The notes beneath the pieces are model-generated. The model did not search any database and was not told where the DNA came from. It saw nothing but the letters and a program-made list of their open reading frames with translations. Below are positions 18,643 through 27,900 of a stretch of 64,000 nucleotides of DNA, piece by piece. Position numbers and translations under genes: made by a program. Source of the DNA: Alphaproteobacteria bacterium (GTDB lineage Bacteria > Pseudomonadota > Alphaproteobacteria > CACIAM-22H2); NCBI GenBank assembly GCA_016793165.1, contig JAEULA010000071.1, positions 1 through 64,000 on the forward strand, read 5' to 3'. Position 1 is the stretch's first letter. Every line of letters begins with the position of its first letter.

Positions 18643-19397
18643 CCCTGCGGATCAACGACATCGTCATCCCCGAGGCGCGGATCCTGGCGGAGATGCAGTA
18701 CCATGCCGCCGGGTCGGTCGAGGCGGCCCGCGAGAAGGCGTCACGCGCGCTCGCGGTGCGCGAGCTGCTTCGTCAGGCCGCGGCGGCACGGGCGATCGAC
18801 GGCGCCGGCGAAGAGGCGATCGACCATCTTCTCGACGAGGTGGTCGATCCGGCGGAGCCGGACGAGGCAACCTGCCGCGAGATCTACGATCGACACCCCG
18901 AACGCTTCCGCAGCCCGGATCTGGTCGAGGCCCAGCACATCCTCTGTGCCGCGGCGCCCGACGACGCGGAGGCCCGCGCGGCCGCGCAGGCGCGGGCCGA
19001 GCGCCTGCTCGGCGAGCTGCAGGCGGATCCGGCGCGCTTCGCCGCCCTGGCGGAGATGCATTCGGATTGCCCGTCGAAGACCAATGCCGGGATGCTCGGC
19101 CAGCTGACCCGCGGCAGTACCGTCCCCGAGTTCGAGACCTATCTGTTCAGCCTCGACGCCGGCGAATTCTGCGCGGCGCCCGTGCCGAGCCGCTACGGCT
19201 TCCATGTGCTGCGGTGCCTGGCCCGGGCCGAAGGCGTGGTGCTTCCCTTCGAGCATGTGCGGCCGCGCATCGCGGATGCGCTGCGCGCGCGGGCGTGGCG
19301 GCGGGACGTGGGTCGCTTCGTCGCGTCGCTCGCGGCGGCGGCGCGCATCGAGGGCGTGACGATGGTCGAGCTTCAGCATGACGCGGCTCCTGAATGA
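18639..19397 (+). CDS. PpiC-type (parvulin) peptidyl-prolyl isomerase encoded in the nar operon
   Basis: 252 residues. An N-terminal helical region (1-90) is followed by a parvulin domain (about 95-190): VEAQHILC, FAALAEMHSDCPS, GMLGQLTRG, VPEFETYLFSL and SRYGFHVLRC. There is no signal peptide, so unlike SurA or PrsA it should act in the cytoplasm, like the nitrogenase factor NifM. The GTG start overlaps the narI stop (GTGA) and is preceded by GAGGAGG. Its place directly behind narGHJI suggests a folding helper for nitrate reductase; that is inference. Confidence 0.88.
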   Translation: MTLRINDIVIPEARILAEMQYHAAGSVEAAREKASRALAVRELLRQAAAARAIDGAGEEAIDHLLDEVVDPAEPDEATCREIYDRHPERFRSPDLVEAQHILCAAAPDDAEARAAAQARAERLLGELQADPARFAALAEMHSDCPSKTNAGMLGQLTRGSTVPEFETYLFSLDAGEFCAAPVPSRYGFHVLRCLARAEGVVLPFEHVRPRIADALRARAWRRDVGRFVASLAAAARIEGVTMVELQHDAAPE

Positions 19398-19729
19398 GCG
19401 TCGCCGCCGGCCGCGACGTGGCCCCGGCCGGTTCGATCTTCGCGCGCCACGATCCAGCACTGCTGCGCGAACCGGCCGGATCCCTCGCCCCGGCGGCTGC
19501 CGTTGCGATGCCGGGAGCCGTGCCTTCCTGCCCCGTTCGCATCGCGGCCGGTGGCCACGGGGAGGGGCAGCGACGTCATCTCGCATGGGAAGAAGCGATC
19601 CTCATCTGCATTCTGCATCGGCGCACGACGGTCGATGACGTCGGCGAGCGCGACCGTCGGGCGGCGCCGCGCCGCGACGATCGGCGAGGAAGCGTGTCTC
19701 GTGCCTTGAGAGGAGTGCGCCTGCCATGA
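19394..19729 (+). CDS. Possible small protein between ppiC and nnrS, unrecognised
   Basis: An open frame of 111 codons starts with an ATG overlapping the ppiC stop (ATGA) and stops with a TGA overlapping the nnrS ATG (ATGA). The four-base overlap at both ends is what favours a real, coupled gene. The protein is Ala/Arg-rich with two cysteines and resembles no family I know; codon texture is weaker than in the neighbours. No other gene or clear FNR box was seen in this 328-bp stretch. It may also be a non-coding spacer or a decayed gene. Confidence 0.35.
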   Translation: MSVAAGRDVAPAGSIFARHDPALLREPAGSLAPAAAVAMPGAVPSCPVRIAAGGHGEGQRRHLAWEEAILICILHRRTTVDDVGERDRRAAPRRDDRRGSVSRALRGVRLP

Positions 19730-20916
19730 TCGACATCACGGAACCGGGACGTCGCGCCGACGTGCCGGCGATCGCCCTGTTCCGCTACGGATTCCGGCCG
19801 TTCTTCCTCGGTGCCGGTCTCTGGGCCGTGCTGAGCGTGCTGCTCTGGGTGCACGCGTGGCACGACGGCGGGCTGCCCGCCGCGATCGACCTCGGCTGGC
19901 ACGTGCACGAGACGGTGTTCGGCTTCGCCGGCGCCGCTCTTGCCGGTTTCATGCTGACTGCCGTGCCGAACTGGACGTCGGCCGGGCCGGTGCGCGGCCG
20001 GCCCCTGGCCGCGCTGTTTGCGCTGTGGCTGTCCGGGCGCGCGCTGAGCTTCACGCCCGAGAGCGGATGGATGCTCTTCGCCGGCGTCGACCTGCTGTTC
20101 CTTCCGAGCCTTGCAGCCGTCGTCGGCCCCTCGGTCCTGCGCGATGCCGGCCGGCGCAGCGGCATCCTCGTCGTCGGGCTCCTGGTGCTCACGATCGCGA
20201 ATGCGACCTGGCACGCCGACCGCCTCGGCTATAGGGCGGGAGCGGCGTTGCCGGCCGCGCATGCGGGGCTTGCGGTGCTCGCGGTGATGGTGACGCTGAT
20301 CGGCGGCCGCATCGTTCCGGCCTTCACGCTCGGCGGGATGCGCATGGCCGGCACGCCGGTCGCGATCGAGCCGTGGCCGCTGCTCGATCGCGCCGTGCTG
20401 ACGGCGACCGGCATCGCGCTCGCCTTGTGGGTGGCCGGCTTCGGCGGATCCGGGACCGCTGCTGCGCTTTTCGCCGCCGCCGGCTTGCAGGCATGGCGGC
20501 TCGGCCGCTGGCAGGGCTGGCGCACGCGGCGCGTGCCGCTCGTCTGGATCCTCCACCTGGGCATGACATGGCTGGTCGTCGCCCTGTCCCTGCTGGCGCT
20601 GGGCGTCCTGGACGTGGTGCCGCGGTCGGCCGGCATCCATGCGCTGGGCGGCGGCGCTGCGGGCACGATGATCCTGGCGGTGATGACCCGAGCCACGCTC
20701 GGGCATACGGGGCGTCCGCTTGCGGCGTCGCGCCTCACCGTCGCGGCCTTTGCGCTCGTGACCGTCGCCGCGACGTTGCGCGTGGCCGCCGCGGTCGCCG
20801 GCACGTCGTCGCTCCTGCCGCCGGCCGGACTCGCCTGGAGCGCCGGCTTCGGCGTCTTCGTCGTCGCGTACGGCCCCATGCTGGTGCGCGCGCGCCCGGA
20901 TGGTCGCGGCGGCTGA
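19726..20916 (+). CDS. nnrS: NnrS family haem/copper membrane protein
   Basis: 396 residues, about twelve membrane helices. The N-terminal block RYGFRPFFLGAG and WHVHETVFGFAGAALAGF are diagnostic of NnrS, a haem- and copper-containing inner membrane protein linked to nitric-oxide stress relief in denitrifiers. Conserved histidines lie in HVHE and elsewhere. As last gene of the nar cluster it probably protects against NO made from nitrite. It faces the convergent gene at 20932. Confidence 0.92.
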   Translation: MIDITEPGRRADVPAIALFRYGFRPFFLGAGLWAVLSVLLWVHAWHDGGLPAAIDLGWHVHETVFGFAGAALAGFMLTAVPNWTSAGPVRGRPLAALFALWLSGRALSFTPESGWMLFAGVDLLFLPSLAAVVGPSVLRDAGRRSGILVVGLLVLTIANATWHADRLGYRAGAALPAAHAGLAVLAVMVTLIGGRIVPAFTLGGMRMAGTPVAIEPWPLLDRAVLTATGIALALWVAGFGGSGTAAALFAAAGLQAWRLGRWQGWRTRRVPLVWILHLGMTWLVVALSLLALGVLDVVPRSAGIHALGGGAAGTMILAVMTRATLGHTGRPLAASRLTVAAFALVTVAATLRVAAAVAGTSSLLPPAGLAWSAGFGVFVVAYGPMLVRARPDGRGG

Positions 20917-20931
20917 GCGGCCGACGGTCGA

Positions 20932-21342
20932 TCAGTGCTTGGCCGCGCCGCGCCGCGCCGCCTTGAGGAAGGCGGCGATCGCGGCTCGGATGATGGTTTC
21001 CGTGGTGCGGCCGGCGAGCCGCGCGATGCGGTCGAGCTCAGCCTTGATCTGACGCGGCAGCGGCACGGAGACCACGATCTCTCGGGTCCGTTCACGCAGC
21101 TTCGCGTCGACGATGCGACGCGCGACGTCGGTCGCGGTGGCGCCGGCGCGCCAGTCCGACCGCTTCGCGGTGCGGTCGCGCAGGGACTCGACGTGGGCGC
21201 GCGCCTCGTCGGCGGTCAGCTGCCGGATCTTCGCGCCGCGCTCTCTCGCGTGCCGCAGGAAGACCTCGGCCAGCGAGTCGTCATTGAAGATGACGCGCGC
21301 CGGCCTGCGTCGGTTCCGCTCGATGATCTCGACCACGATCAT
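20932..21342 (-). CDS. Hypothetical protein with C-terminal ribbon-helix-helix-like segment
   Basis: 136 residues. The N-terminal half (strand, then ADEARAHVESL) is unrecognised. Residues 90-128 (IVVSVPLPRQIKAELDRIAR, then TTETIIRAAIAAFLKA) have the strand-helix-helix pattern of a CopG/Arc DNA-binding fold, so it could be an antitoxin-like or autoregulatory protein. No toxin gene lies next to it. It follows mlaC by 48 bp on the same strand. Confidence 0.55.
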   Translation of the reverse strand: MIVVEIIERNRRRPARVIFNDDSLAEVFLRHARERGAKIRQLTADEARAHVESLRDRTAKRSDWRAGATATDVARRIVDAKLRERTREIVVSVPLPRQIKAELDRIARLAGRTTETIIRAAIAAFLKAARRGAAKH

Positions 21343-21390
21343 GGCGCAATGGGCTCCAGCCCGGGGTCATTCCCCTCCCGGCGATGGTAC

Positions 21391-22023
21391 TCAGCGCGTC
21401 CCGACCTTCTCCCGCAGATTGGCAAGCAGGGCGTCGACCCGCCCTCCGCCACGTTGAATCACCGAGGCGAATTCGTCGCGCTGGGTGATCAGCATCGACA
21501 CGCCTTCGACCGCGACGTCGATGATCTTGTTCACGTTGCCGGCCTGGCGGACGCGCACGTCGAGGCGGATCGGCGGCTTGCCCACCAGCGTGCCCTCGAC
21601 CCCGACGATCACGTCGTTGTCCTCGTTGGGCTTGCTGACGGAGAGCACGCGGAAGCGCGCACCGTTGAATTCGGTGAAGCGGCGCGAGTAGGTCTGGACG
21701 ACGAGCTCGTCGAAAAGCTTCAGGTATTCGCGCTTCTCGCCGTCGGAGGCCTGGCGCCAGTAGCGGCCGAGGACGAAGCGGGCGATCAGCGGGACGTCGA
21801 ACGCCTCCTCGAACAGCTCGCGGAAGCGCTGCTGGCGCTGCGGATCGGGAACGTCCGCGGTGGCGAGATCGTCGATCGCCGTCTGCGCCATCCGGGCGAC
21901 GAACTGCCCGGCGTCCGCGACCTGGCGCGCATCCGCCTGGGCGCTCGCGACGCCCGCAAGCAGCGGCAGCACGGTCACGGCGACCGTGAGCAGCGTGCGG
22001 CGATGTAGCCTCGACGCGATCAT
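21391..22023 (-). CDS. mlaC: MlaC/Ttg2D-type periplasmic phospholipid-binding protein
   Basis: 210 residues with a Sec signal peptide (RRTLLTVAVTVLPLLAGVASA, cut before QADA). The mature part is a toluene-tolerance Ttg2/MlaC domain: RFRELFEEAFDVPLIARFVL, GRYWRQASDGEKREYLKLF and the Tyr-rich RRFTEF. It shuttles phospholipid between the MlaA complex in the outer membrane and the MlaFEDB transporter. The mla ABC genes are not in the window. It lies 16 bp after mlaA. Confidence 0.92.
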   Translation of the reverse strand: MIASRLHRRTLLTVAVTVLPLLAGVASAQADARQVADAGQFVARMAQTAIDDLATADVPDPQRQQRFRELFEEAFDVPLIARFVLGRYWRQASDGEKREYLKLFDELVVQTYSRRFTEFNGARFRVLSVSKPNEDNDVIVGVEGTLVGKPPIRLDVRVRQAGNVNKIIDVAVEGVSMLITQRDEFASVIQRGGGRVDALLANLREKVGTR

Positions 22024-22039
22024 CGAGCCTCGGTGTGGG

Positions 22040-22810
22040 TCAGTCCGCGCCGAGGCGCGGCGCCACCGTCGATCCCGTGGACACCGTATTGCGGATCTCC
22101 GCGGCGCGGCGCTGGCGGTAGGCGCTGCGCACCGCTGCGTAGAAGTCGGCGCCGCGCTCGAGCTCCGCGAGAGCCTCGAGGGTGCGCTCGCGACCGCTCA
22201 CGACGCTGGCCGCGGTGCGGCCGTAGGTGAAAGCGTTGCCCGAGCCACCGATGCCGCCCTTGGCGACGACGGTCACGGGATCGAGGAAATTGTCGGCGAC
22301 GAGGCCCACGGTGTCGCGCGGGCTCGAAGGCCCGAACAACGGCAGAACGAGATAGGGGTCGCCCGGGATCCCCCAGACGCCGAGCGTCTGGCCGAAATCC
22401 TCGTCGTGGTGCGGCAGGCCGACATCCTTCGCCATGTCGAACAGGCCGAGGAATCCGAAGGTGGAGTTCAATGCGAACCGTGCCGCGGCGCGCCCGGCGC
22501 GGCCCATCTCGCCCTGCAGGACGTCGTTGGTCGCGGTCCAGGGCAGACGGAGATTGGCCACCGCGTTGGAGACGGAGTCGCGCGCCACGCTGGGCACCGT
22601 GCCGCGATAGATCACCGCCACCGGCTTGAGGAAGAACTCATCGCCGAAGCGGTTCACTTCGAAGATGTAGCGGTTGAACGGCTCGATCGGATCGTTGACC
22701 GCCGCGCTGTCGCCCTCGGGGGCCGGCGTCGTGCAGGCCGCCGCCGCGAGCACGGTGCTCGCCGCCGCGAGGGTCCGGAAGGCGCGAAAGAAGGAAGCCA
22801 ATCGATTCAT
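22040..22810 (-). CDS. mlaA: MlaA/VacJ family outer-membrane lipoprotein
   Basis: 256 residues. A lipoprotein signal ends at a cysteine in VLAAAACTT. The VacJ domain has NDPIEPFNRYIFEVNRF, RLPWTATNDVLQG, RFALNSTFGFLGLFD, GLPHHDEDFGQTLGVWG and GDPYLVLPLFGPSS. It removes mislocalised phospholipid from the outer leaflet together with MlaC (family knowledge). I start at MNRLASFF because the 11 residues before it would spoil the signal peptide. First gene of a leftward mlaA-mlaC pair. Confidence 0.93.
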   Translation of the reverse strand: MNRLASFFRAFRTLAAASTVLAAAACTTPAPEGDSAAVNDPIEPFNRYIFEVNRFGDEFFLKPVAVIYRGTVPSVARDSVSNAVANLRLPWTATNDVLQGEMGRAGRAAARFALNSTFGFLGLFDMAKDVGLPHHDEDFGQTLGVWGIPGDPYLVLPLFGPSSPRDTVGLVADNFLDPVTVVAKGGIGGSGNAFTYGRTAASVVSGRERTLEALAELERGADFYAAVRSAYRQRRAAEIRNTVSTGSTVAPRLGAD

Positions 22811-23044
22811 CTGGATTTTCAACCGTGTTCCGGGTTCGTCCACGCCACCTGGGCGCCAGGCGGGCCGCCTTGCGTCTACGCCCTCGACCCGGACATCGAT
22901 TTGGCCATCTCGCGGTAAAGCCGAGATTAATCGCGCCGGAGTCGTTTCCGCAGACCCCCGTCTCCTACCACAAGGGAATTACCAACAACCAGTGCGCGCC
23001 GTCACGCGACCCGAACTGAACGCTTGTCCCCATGGAATACATCG

Positions 23045-23062
23045 CATAAGGATATCGTTATG
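23045..23062. promoter_or_regulatory. 18-bp near-perfect palindrome before the ArsR-methyltransferase gene
   Basis: CATAAGGATATCGTTATG has one mismatched base pair between its two halves, CATAA and TTATG around GATATC. It lies 22 bp before the GTG of a gene whose product starts with an ArsR-type DNA-binding domain, in an AT-rich patch. An autoregulatory operator for this regulator is the simplest reading. Confidence 0.65.
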
Positions 23063-23083
23063 TCCTTGTCCTAAGGTCACAGC

Positions 23084-24013
23084 GTGCAGATCCTGCTCAA
23101 CGCCCTTCGTGCCGTCGCCGAGCCGACCCGGCTGCGCCTTCTCGCGCTTTGCGCCGAAGGCGAGCTGACGGTCAGCGAGCTGACGCAGATCGTCGGCCAG
23201 AGCCAGCCGCGCGTATCCCGGCACTTGAAGCAGCTGACCGACGCCGGCCTGCTCGAGCGCCTCCCCGAAGGCAGCTGGGTCTTCTATCGCCTGGCCGTCG
23301 AGGCGGAGGCGGGCCGGCTGGCGCGGCACATCGTCGATCAGCTGCCCGCGGACGAGACGGTCCTGGCGCAGGACCGCGAGCGCCTGGTCGCGGTTCGCCG
23401 GGCGCGTTCCGCGGCGGCGGCCGAGTATTTCCGGGCGAACGCGGAGCGCTGGGACGAGATCCGTCGCCTGCATGTCGACGACGACCAGGTGGAGCGGCAT
23501 CTGCTGCGGATCCTGCCGCCGCGGGGGCTCGGCTCGCTGCTCGACATCGGGACCGGCACCGGACGGATCCTCGAGCTTTATGGCGGGCAGGGCGTCCATG
23601 GCGTCGGCGTCGACATGTCGCGCGAGATGCTGTCCGTCGCGCGCGCCAATCTCGCGAAGGCGCAGCTCTCGAACGTCTATGTCCGCCATGGCGACATGTA
23701 TCGGCTGCCGTGGTCGGCACCGAGCTTCGATGCCATCACCATCCATCAGGTCCTGCACTTCGCCGACGAACCGGGCGTCGCGATCGCCGAGGCGGCGCGC
23801 GTGATGCGGCCGGGCGGACGGCTTGTCATCGTCGACTTCGCCCCGCACGACGTCGAGGCATTGCGCCGCGACCACGCCCACCGCCGGCTCGGCTTCGCGG
23901 ACAACGAGGTGGCGGCATGGTTCGCCGACGCCGGGTTGCGCCTCGGCCAGGTCGACCGCCTTCCCGGCAAGACGCTCACGGTCGCCATCTGGGCGGCCGA
24001 GCGGGCGCAGTAG
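23084..24013 (+). CDS. ArsR-type regulator fused to SAM-dependent methyltransferase domain
   Basis: 309 residues. The winged-helix ArsR domain (1-85) has ELTQIVGQSQPRVSRHLKQL as recognition region, with no metal-binding cysteine motif. A class I methyltransferase domain follows (about 130-300) with SAM motif I LDIGTGTG at 153-160. Such fusions are commonly found next to metF/metH in alphaproteobacteria and are thought to sense SAM or SAH and control methionine synthesis; whether the second domain still methylates is not known. The GTG start follows AAGG, and a palindromic site lies just upstream. metF begins 19 bp downstream. Confidence 0.88.
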   Translation: MQILLNALRAVAEPTRLRLLALCAEGELTVSELTQIVGQSQPRVSRHLKQLTDAGLLERLPEGSWVFYRLAVEAEAGRLARHIVDQLPADETVLAQDRERLVAVRRARSAAAAEYFRANAERWDEIRRLHVDDDQVERHLLRILPPRGLGSLLDIGTGTGRILELYGGQGVHGVGVDMSREMLSVARANLAKAQLSNVYVRHGDMYRLPWSAPSFDAITIHQVLHFADEPGVAIAEAARVMRPGGRLVIVDFAPHDVEALRRDHAHRRLGFADNEVAAWFADAGLRLGQVDRLPGKTLTVAIWAAERAQ

Positions 24014-24032
24014 ACAGCAACGGAGACAAGCC

Positions 24033-24932
24033 ATGCCCAACGGATCCATCGGCGGCGCGGCGCCGGGCCAGCGCCTCAAGGTCAGCTTCGAGTTCTTTCC
24101 CCCGAAGACCGAGGCGATGGAGACGCAGCTCTGGCAGTCGATCAAGCGCCTGGAGCCGCTGGCGCCGCAATTCGTCTCGGTGACCTACGGCGCCGGCGGC
24201 ACCACGCGCGAGCGCACGCATGCGACCGTGAAGCGTCTCGTCGACGAGACCGGCCTCAAGCCCGCGGCGCATCTCACCTGCGTCGGCGCCACCCGCGAAG
24301 AGATCGACGCCGTCGTGCGCGACTACTGGGCGGCGGGAGTTCGCCACATCGTCGCGCTGCGCGGCGATCCGCCGGCCGGCGCGGCCGGCTACACGCCGCA
24401 TCCCGGCGGCTACGCCTTCGCCGCCGACCTCGTCGCCGGCATCAGGCGCGTGGCCGACTTCGAGATCTCGGTGGGCGCCTATCCCGAGACCCATCCCGAG
24501 GCCGCGTCGCCCGAGTCCGATCTGGACAACCTCAAGCGCAAGCTCGATGCCGGCGCGACGCGCGCGATCAGCCAGTATTTCTTCGACGTCTGGACCTTCC
24601 TGCGCTTCCGAGACCGCTGCGCGCGCGCGGGCCTCAAGGCGCCGATCACGCCGGGCATCCTTCCGGTGACCAATTTTCAACAGGTGGTGAAGTTCTCTCG
24701 CGCCTGCGGCGCTTCGGTCCCGACCTGGATGGCCGGCCTGTTCGAGGGTCTCGACGACGATCCCGAGACGCGCCGCCTCGTGGCCGCGACCGTCGCCGCC
24801 GAGCAGGTGCGCCGCCTCCAGGAGCACGGCGTCGACGAGTTCCACTTCTACACGTTGAACCGCGCGGACCTGACCTACGCGCTCTGCCACATCCTGGGCC
24901 TGCGCCCCGCCGCCCTGGCCAAGGCCGCCTGA
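24033..24932 (+). CDS. metF: 5,10-methylenetetrahydrofolate reductase MetF
   Basis: FAD-dependent TIM-barrel enzyme that makes 5-methyl-THF for methionine synthase. 299 residues, usual size. FEFFPPKTEAM near the N-terminus carries the catalytic Glu. Other family marks are SVTYGAGGTTRERT, HLTCVGATREEI, ALRGDPP and GAYPETHPEA. Its start is well placed behind the ArsR-methyltransferase gene, and metH follows after 19 bp, so the three genes form one transcription unit. Confidence 0.96.
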   Translation: MPNGSIGGAAPGQRLKVSFEFFPPKTEAMETQLWQSIKRLEPLAPQFVSVTYGAGGTTRERTHATVKRLVDETGLKPAAHLTCVGATREEIDAVVRDYWAAGVRHIVALRGDPPAGAAGYTPHPGGYAFAADLVAGIRRVADFEISVGAYPETHPEAASPESDLDNLKRKLDAGATRAISQYFFDVWTFLRFRDRCARAGLKAPITPGILPVTNFQQVVKFSRACGASVPTWMAGLFEGLDDDPETRRLVAATVAAEQVRRLQEHGVDEFHFYTLNRADLTYALCHILGLRPAALAKAA

Positions 24933-24951
24933 CGATCCTCCGGAGAGATCG

Positions 24952-27900
24952 ATGTCCAAGTTCCTCGACACCCTTCGTGAACGCGTCCTGCTCTGCGACG
25001 GCGGCACCGGCAGCCGCGTCCAGTCGATGACGCTCGACATCGACCGCGACTATCTCGGCAAGGAGAACTGCACCGAGGTGCTCGTGAAGTCGCGGCCGGA
25101 CATCGTGCGCGCGATCCATCGCAGCTACCTCGAGGCGGGCTCCGACTGCGTGCAGACAAACACCTTCGGGGGCTCGCCGATCACCCTCGGCGAGTTCGGC
25201 CTCGAGTCCGAGGCCCACTGGATCAACAGGCGCGCTGCGGAGCTGGCGCGCGAGGCGATCGAGGAGTTCCGGGGCGACGGGCGCGAGCGGTTCGTCATCG
25301 GCTCGATCGGCCCGGGCACCAAGCTGCCGACTCTCGGCCATGTCGAGTACGACCCGCTCGAGGCGGCGCTGGTCGTCCAGGCCGAGGGCCTGATCGCCGG
25401 CGGCGTCGACGCCATCCTGATCGAGACCTGCCAGGACCCGCTGCAGATCAAGGCGGCGGTGAACGGCGCCAAGATCGCACGGATGGCGGCGGGCGCCGAC
25501 ACGCCGATCATGGTCCAGGTGACGGTCGAGACGACGGGCACGCTGCTCGTCGGCGCCGACATCGCGGCGGCGGCGACGGTCATCAACGCGCTCGACGTGC
25601 CGGTCATCGGCCTCAACTGCGCCACAGGCCCCCAGGAGATGGCCGAGCACGTCAAGTGGCTCGCCGAGAACTGGCCGGGGCTGATCTCGGTCCAGCCCAA
25701 CGCCGGATTGCCGGAGCTGGTCGACGGCAGGACGCACTACCCGCTGACCCCCGACGATCTCGCCAAGTGGCTCGAGCGCTTCATCAACGACGACGGGCTC
25801 AACATGGTCGGCGGCTGCTGCGGCACCGACATCGGCCATATCCGCGCCCTCGACCGCATGCTCCGACGGCGCGCCGGCGATGGGCTCCGGCCGGCCCCGA
25901 AGGCCCGCCGCTCCGTCTGGGTGCCGTCGGTCGCCTCGCTCTACGGCCAGGTGCCGCTGCGCCAGGAGAACGCGTACTTCTCGATCGGCGAGCGCTGCAA
26001 CGCCAACGGCTCCAAGCAGTGGCGCACGCTGCAGGAGAAGGGGGACTGGGAGGGCTGCGTCGAGATGGGGCGCGAGCAGGTCCGCGAGGGCTCGCATTCG
26101 CTGGACATCTGCACCGCCTTCGTCGGCCGCGACGAGGTGAAGGAGATGAACGAGGTCGTGCGGCGCATGCGCGGCAGCGTGACCGCGCCGCTGGTCATCG
26201 ACTCGACCGAGTACCCGGTCCTCGAGAGCGCGCTCAAGCTCTACGGCGGCAAGGCGATCATCAACTCGATCAACTTCGAGGACGGCGAGGAGGCGGCCGA
26301 GAAGCGCATGCTGCTCGCCCGCAAGTTCGGCTGCGCGGTGGTCGCGCTGACGATCGACGAGCAGGGGATGGCCAAGGACGTCGACGGCAAGCTGCGCATC
26401 GCGAAGCGGCTCCACGAGTTCGCCTGCGTGAAGCACGGCCTGCCGGCCTCGGACCTGCTGATCGACCCGCTGACGTTCACGATCGCCACCGGCAACGAGG
26501 ACGACCGCAAGCTCGCGCTATGGACGCTCGAGGGCATCGAGCGGATCGCGAAGGAGCTGCCGGAGTGCCAGATCGTGCTCGGCCTCTCCAACGTGTCCTT
26601 CGGCCTCAACGCCGCGGCGCGCCACGTGCTCAACTCGGTGTTCCTCGACCATGCCGTGAAGCGCGGGATGACCGGTGCGATCGTCCACCATTCCAAGATC
26701 CTGCCGCTGCACAAGATCCCCGCCGAGGAGGTGCGTATCGCCGAGGACCTGATCTTCGACCGTCGCGCCGAGGGCTACGACCCGCTTCAGGCCTTCATCG
26801 CGCTGTTCCAGGACCGCAAGGGCGCGGCGAAGACCGAGAAGCGGCGCGCCGAGAAGGTCGAGGAGCGGCTGAAGGAGCGCATCGTCGACGGCGACAAGCT
26901 CGGCCTGACCGACGATCTCGAGCTGGCGATGAAGAGCTGGAAGCCGCTCGACATCATCAACACTTTCCTCCTCGACGGCATGAAGGTGGTCGGCGACCTG
27001 TTCGGCGCCGGCAAGATGCAGCTGCCCTTCGTGCTGCAGTCGGCCGAGACGATGAAGAGCGCGGTGGCCTATCTCGAGCCGTTCATGGAGCGCGTCGACG
27101 GCCAGCAGAAGGGCACGATCGTGCTCGCCACGGTGAAGGGCGACGTCCACGACATCGGCAAGAACCTCGTCGACATCATCCTCACCAACAACGGCTACAA
27201 GGTCGTCAATCTCGGGATCAAGCAGCCGATCGCCAGCATCATGGCCGCGGCCCGCGAGCACCGCGCCGACGCCATCGGCATGTCCGGGCTGCTGGTCAAG
27301 TCGACGGTGGTCATGCGCGAGAATCTCGAGGAGATGACGCGCGAGGGGCTCGACATTCCGGTCCTGCTCGGCGGCGCGGCCCTCACGCGCAAGTACGTCG
27401 AGGAGGACTGCGTCGCCTCCTATGGCGCCGGGCGCGTCGCCTATGCGCGCGACGCCTTCGACGGCCTCGACCTGATGGACAAGGTCGTCACCCGGAGCTT
27501 CGACGATCTCGTGCGGACCAACAGCGCCAAGCGGGCGAGCCGCCCGTCCAACACGAAGCGCACGCTCGGCCAGGCGGCGAAGCCGCTGCGGCCCGTCGAC
27601 GGCGAGGAGGTCAAGCTCCGTCGCGCCGAGCTCGCGCGCGAGTACGCCGTGCCGACGCCGCCGTTCTGGGGCGCGCGCGTGGTCGAGCGCGTGCCGGTGA
27701 AGACGCTGATCCCCTATCTCAACGAGACGATGCTGTTCCAGTTCCAGTGGGGCTTCCGCAAGGCGGGCAAGTCTCTGGAGGACTGGAAGCAGTGGTCGAG
27801 CCGCGAGGTGCGCCCGATCCTGCGGCGGATGATGGAGCTTTGCGAGAAGGACGACATCCTGCAGCCGCAGGCCTGCTACGGCTACTGGCGCTGCGTGTCG

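Noticed and set aside
24013..24033. SAM/SAH riboswitch before metF
   Set aside because: Only 19 bp separate the regulator stop and the metF start, and the leader of the regulator gene shows an inverted repeat but no riboswitch-like fold.
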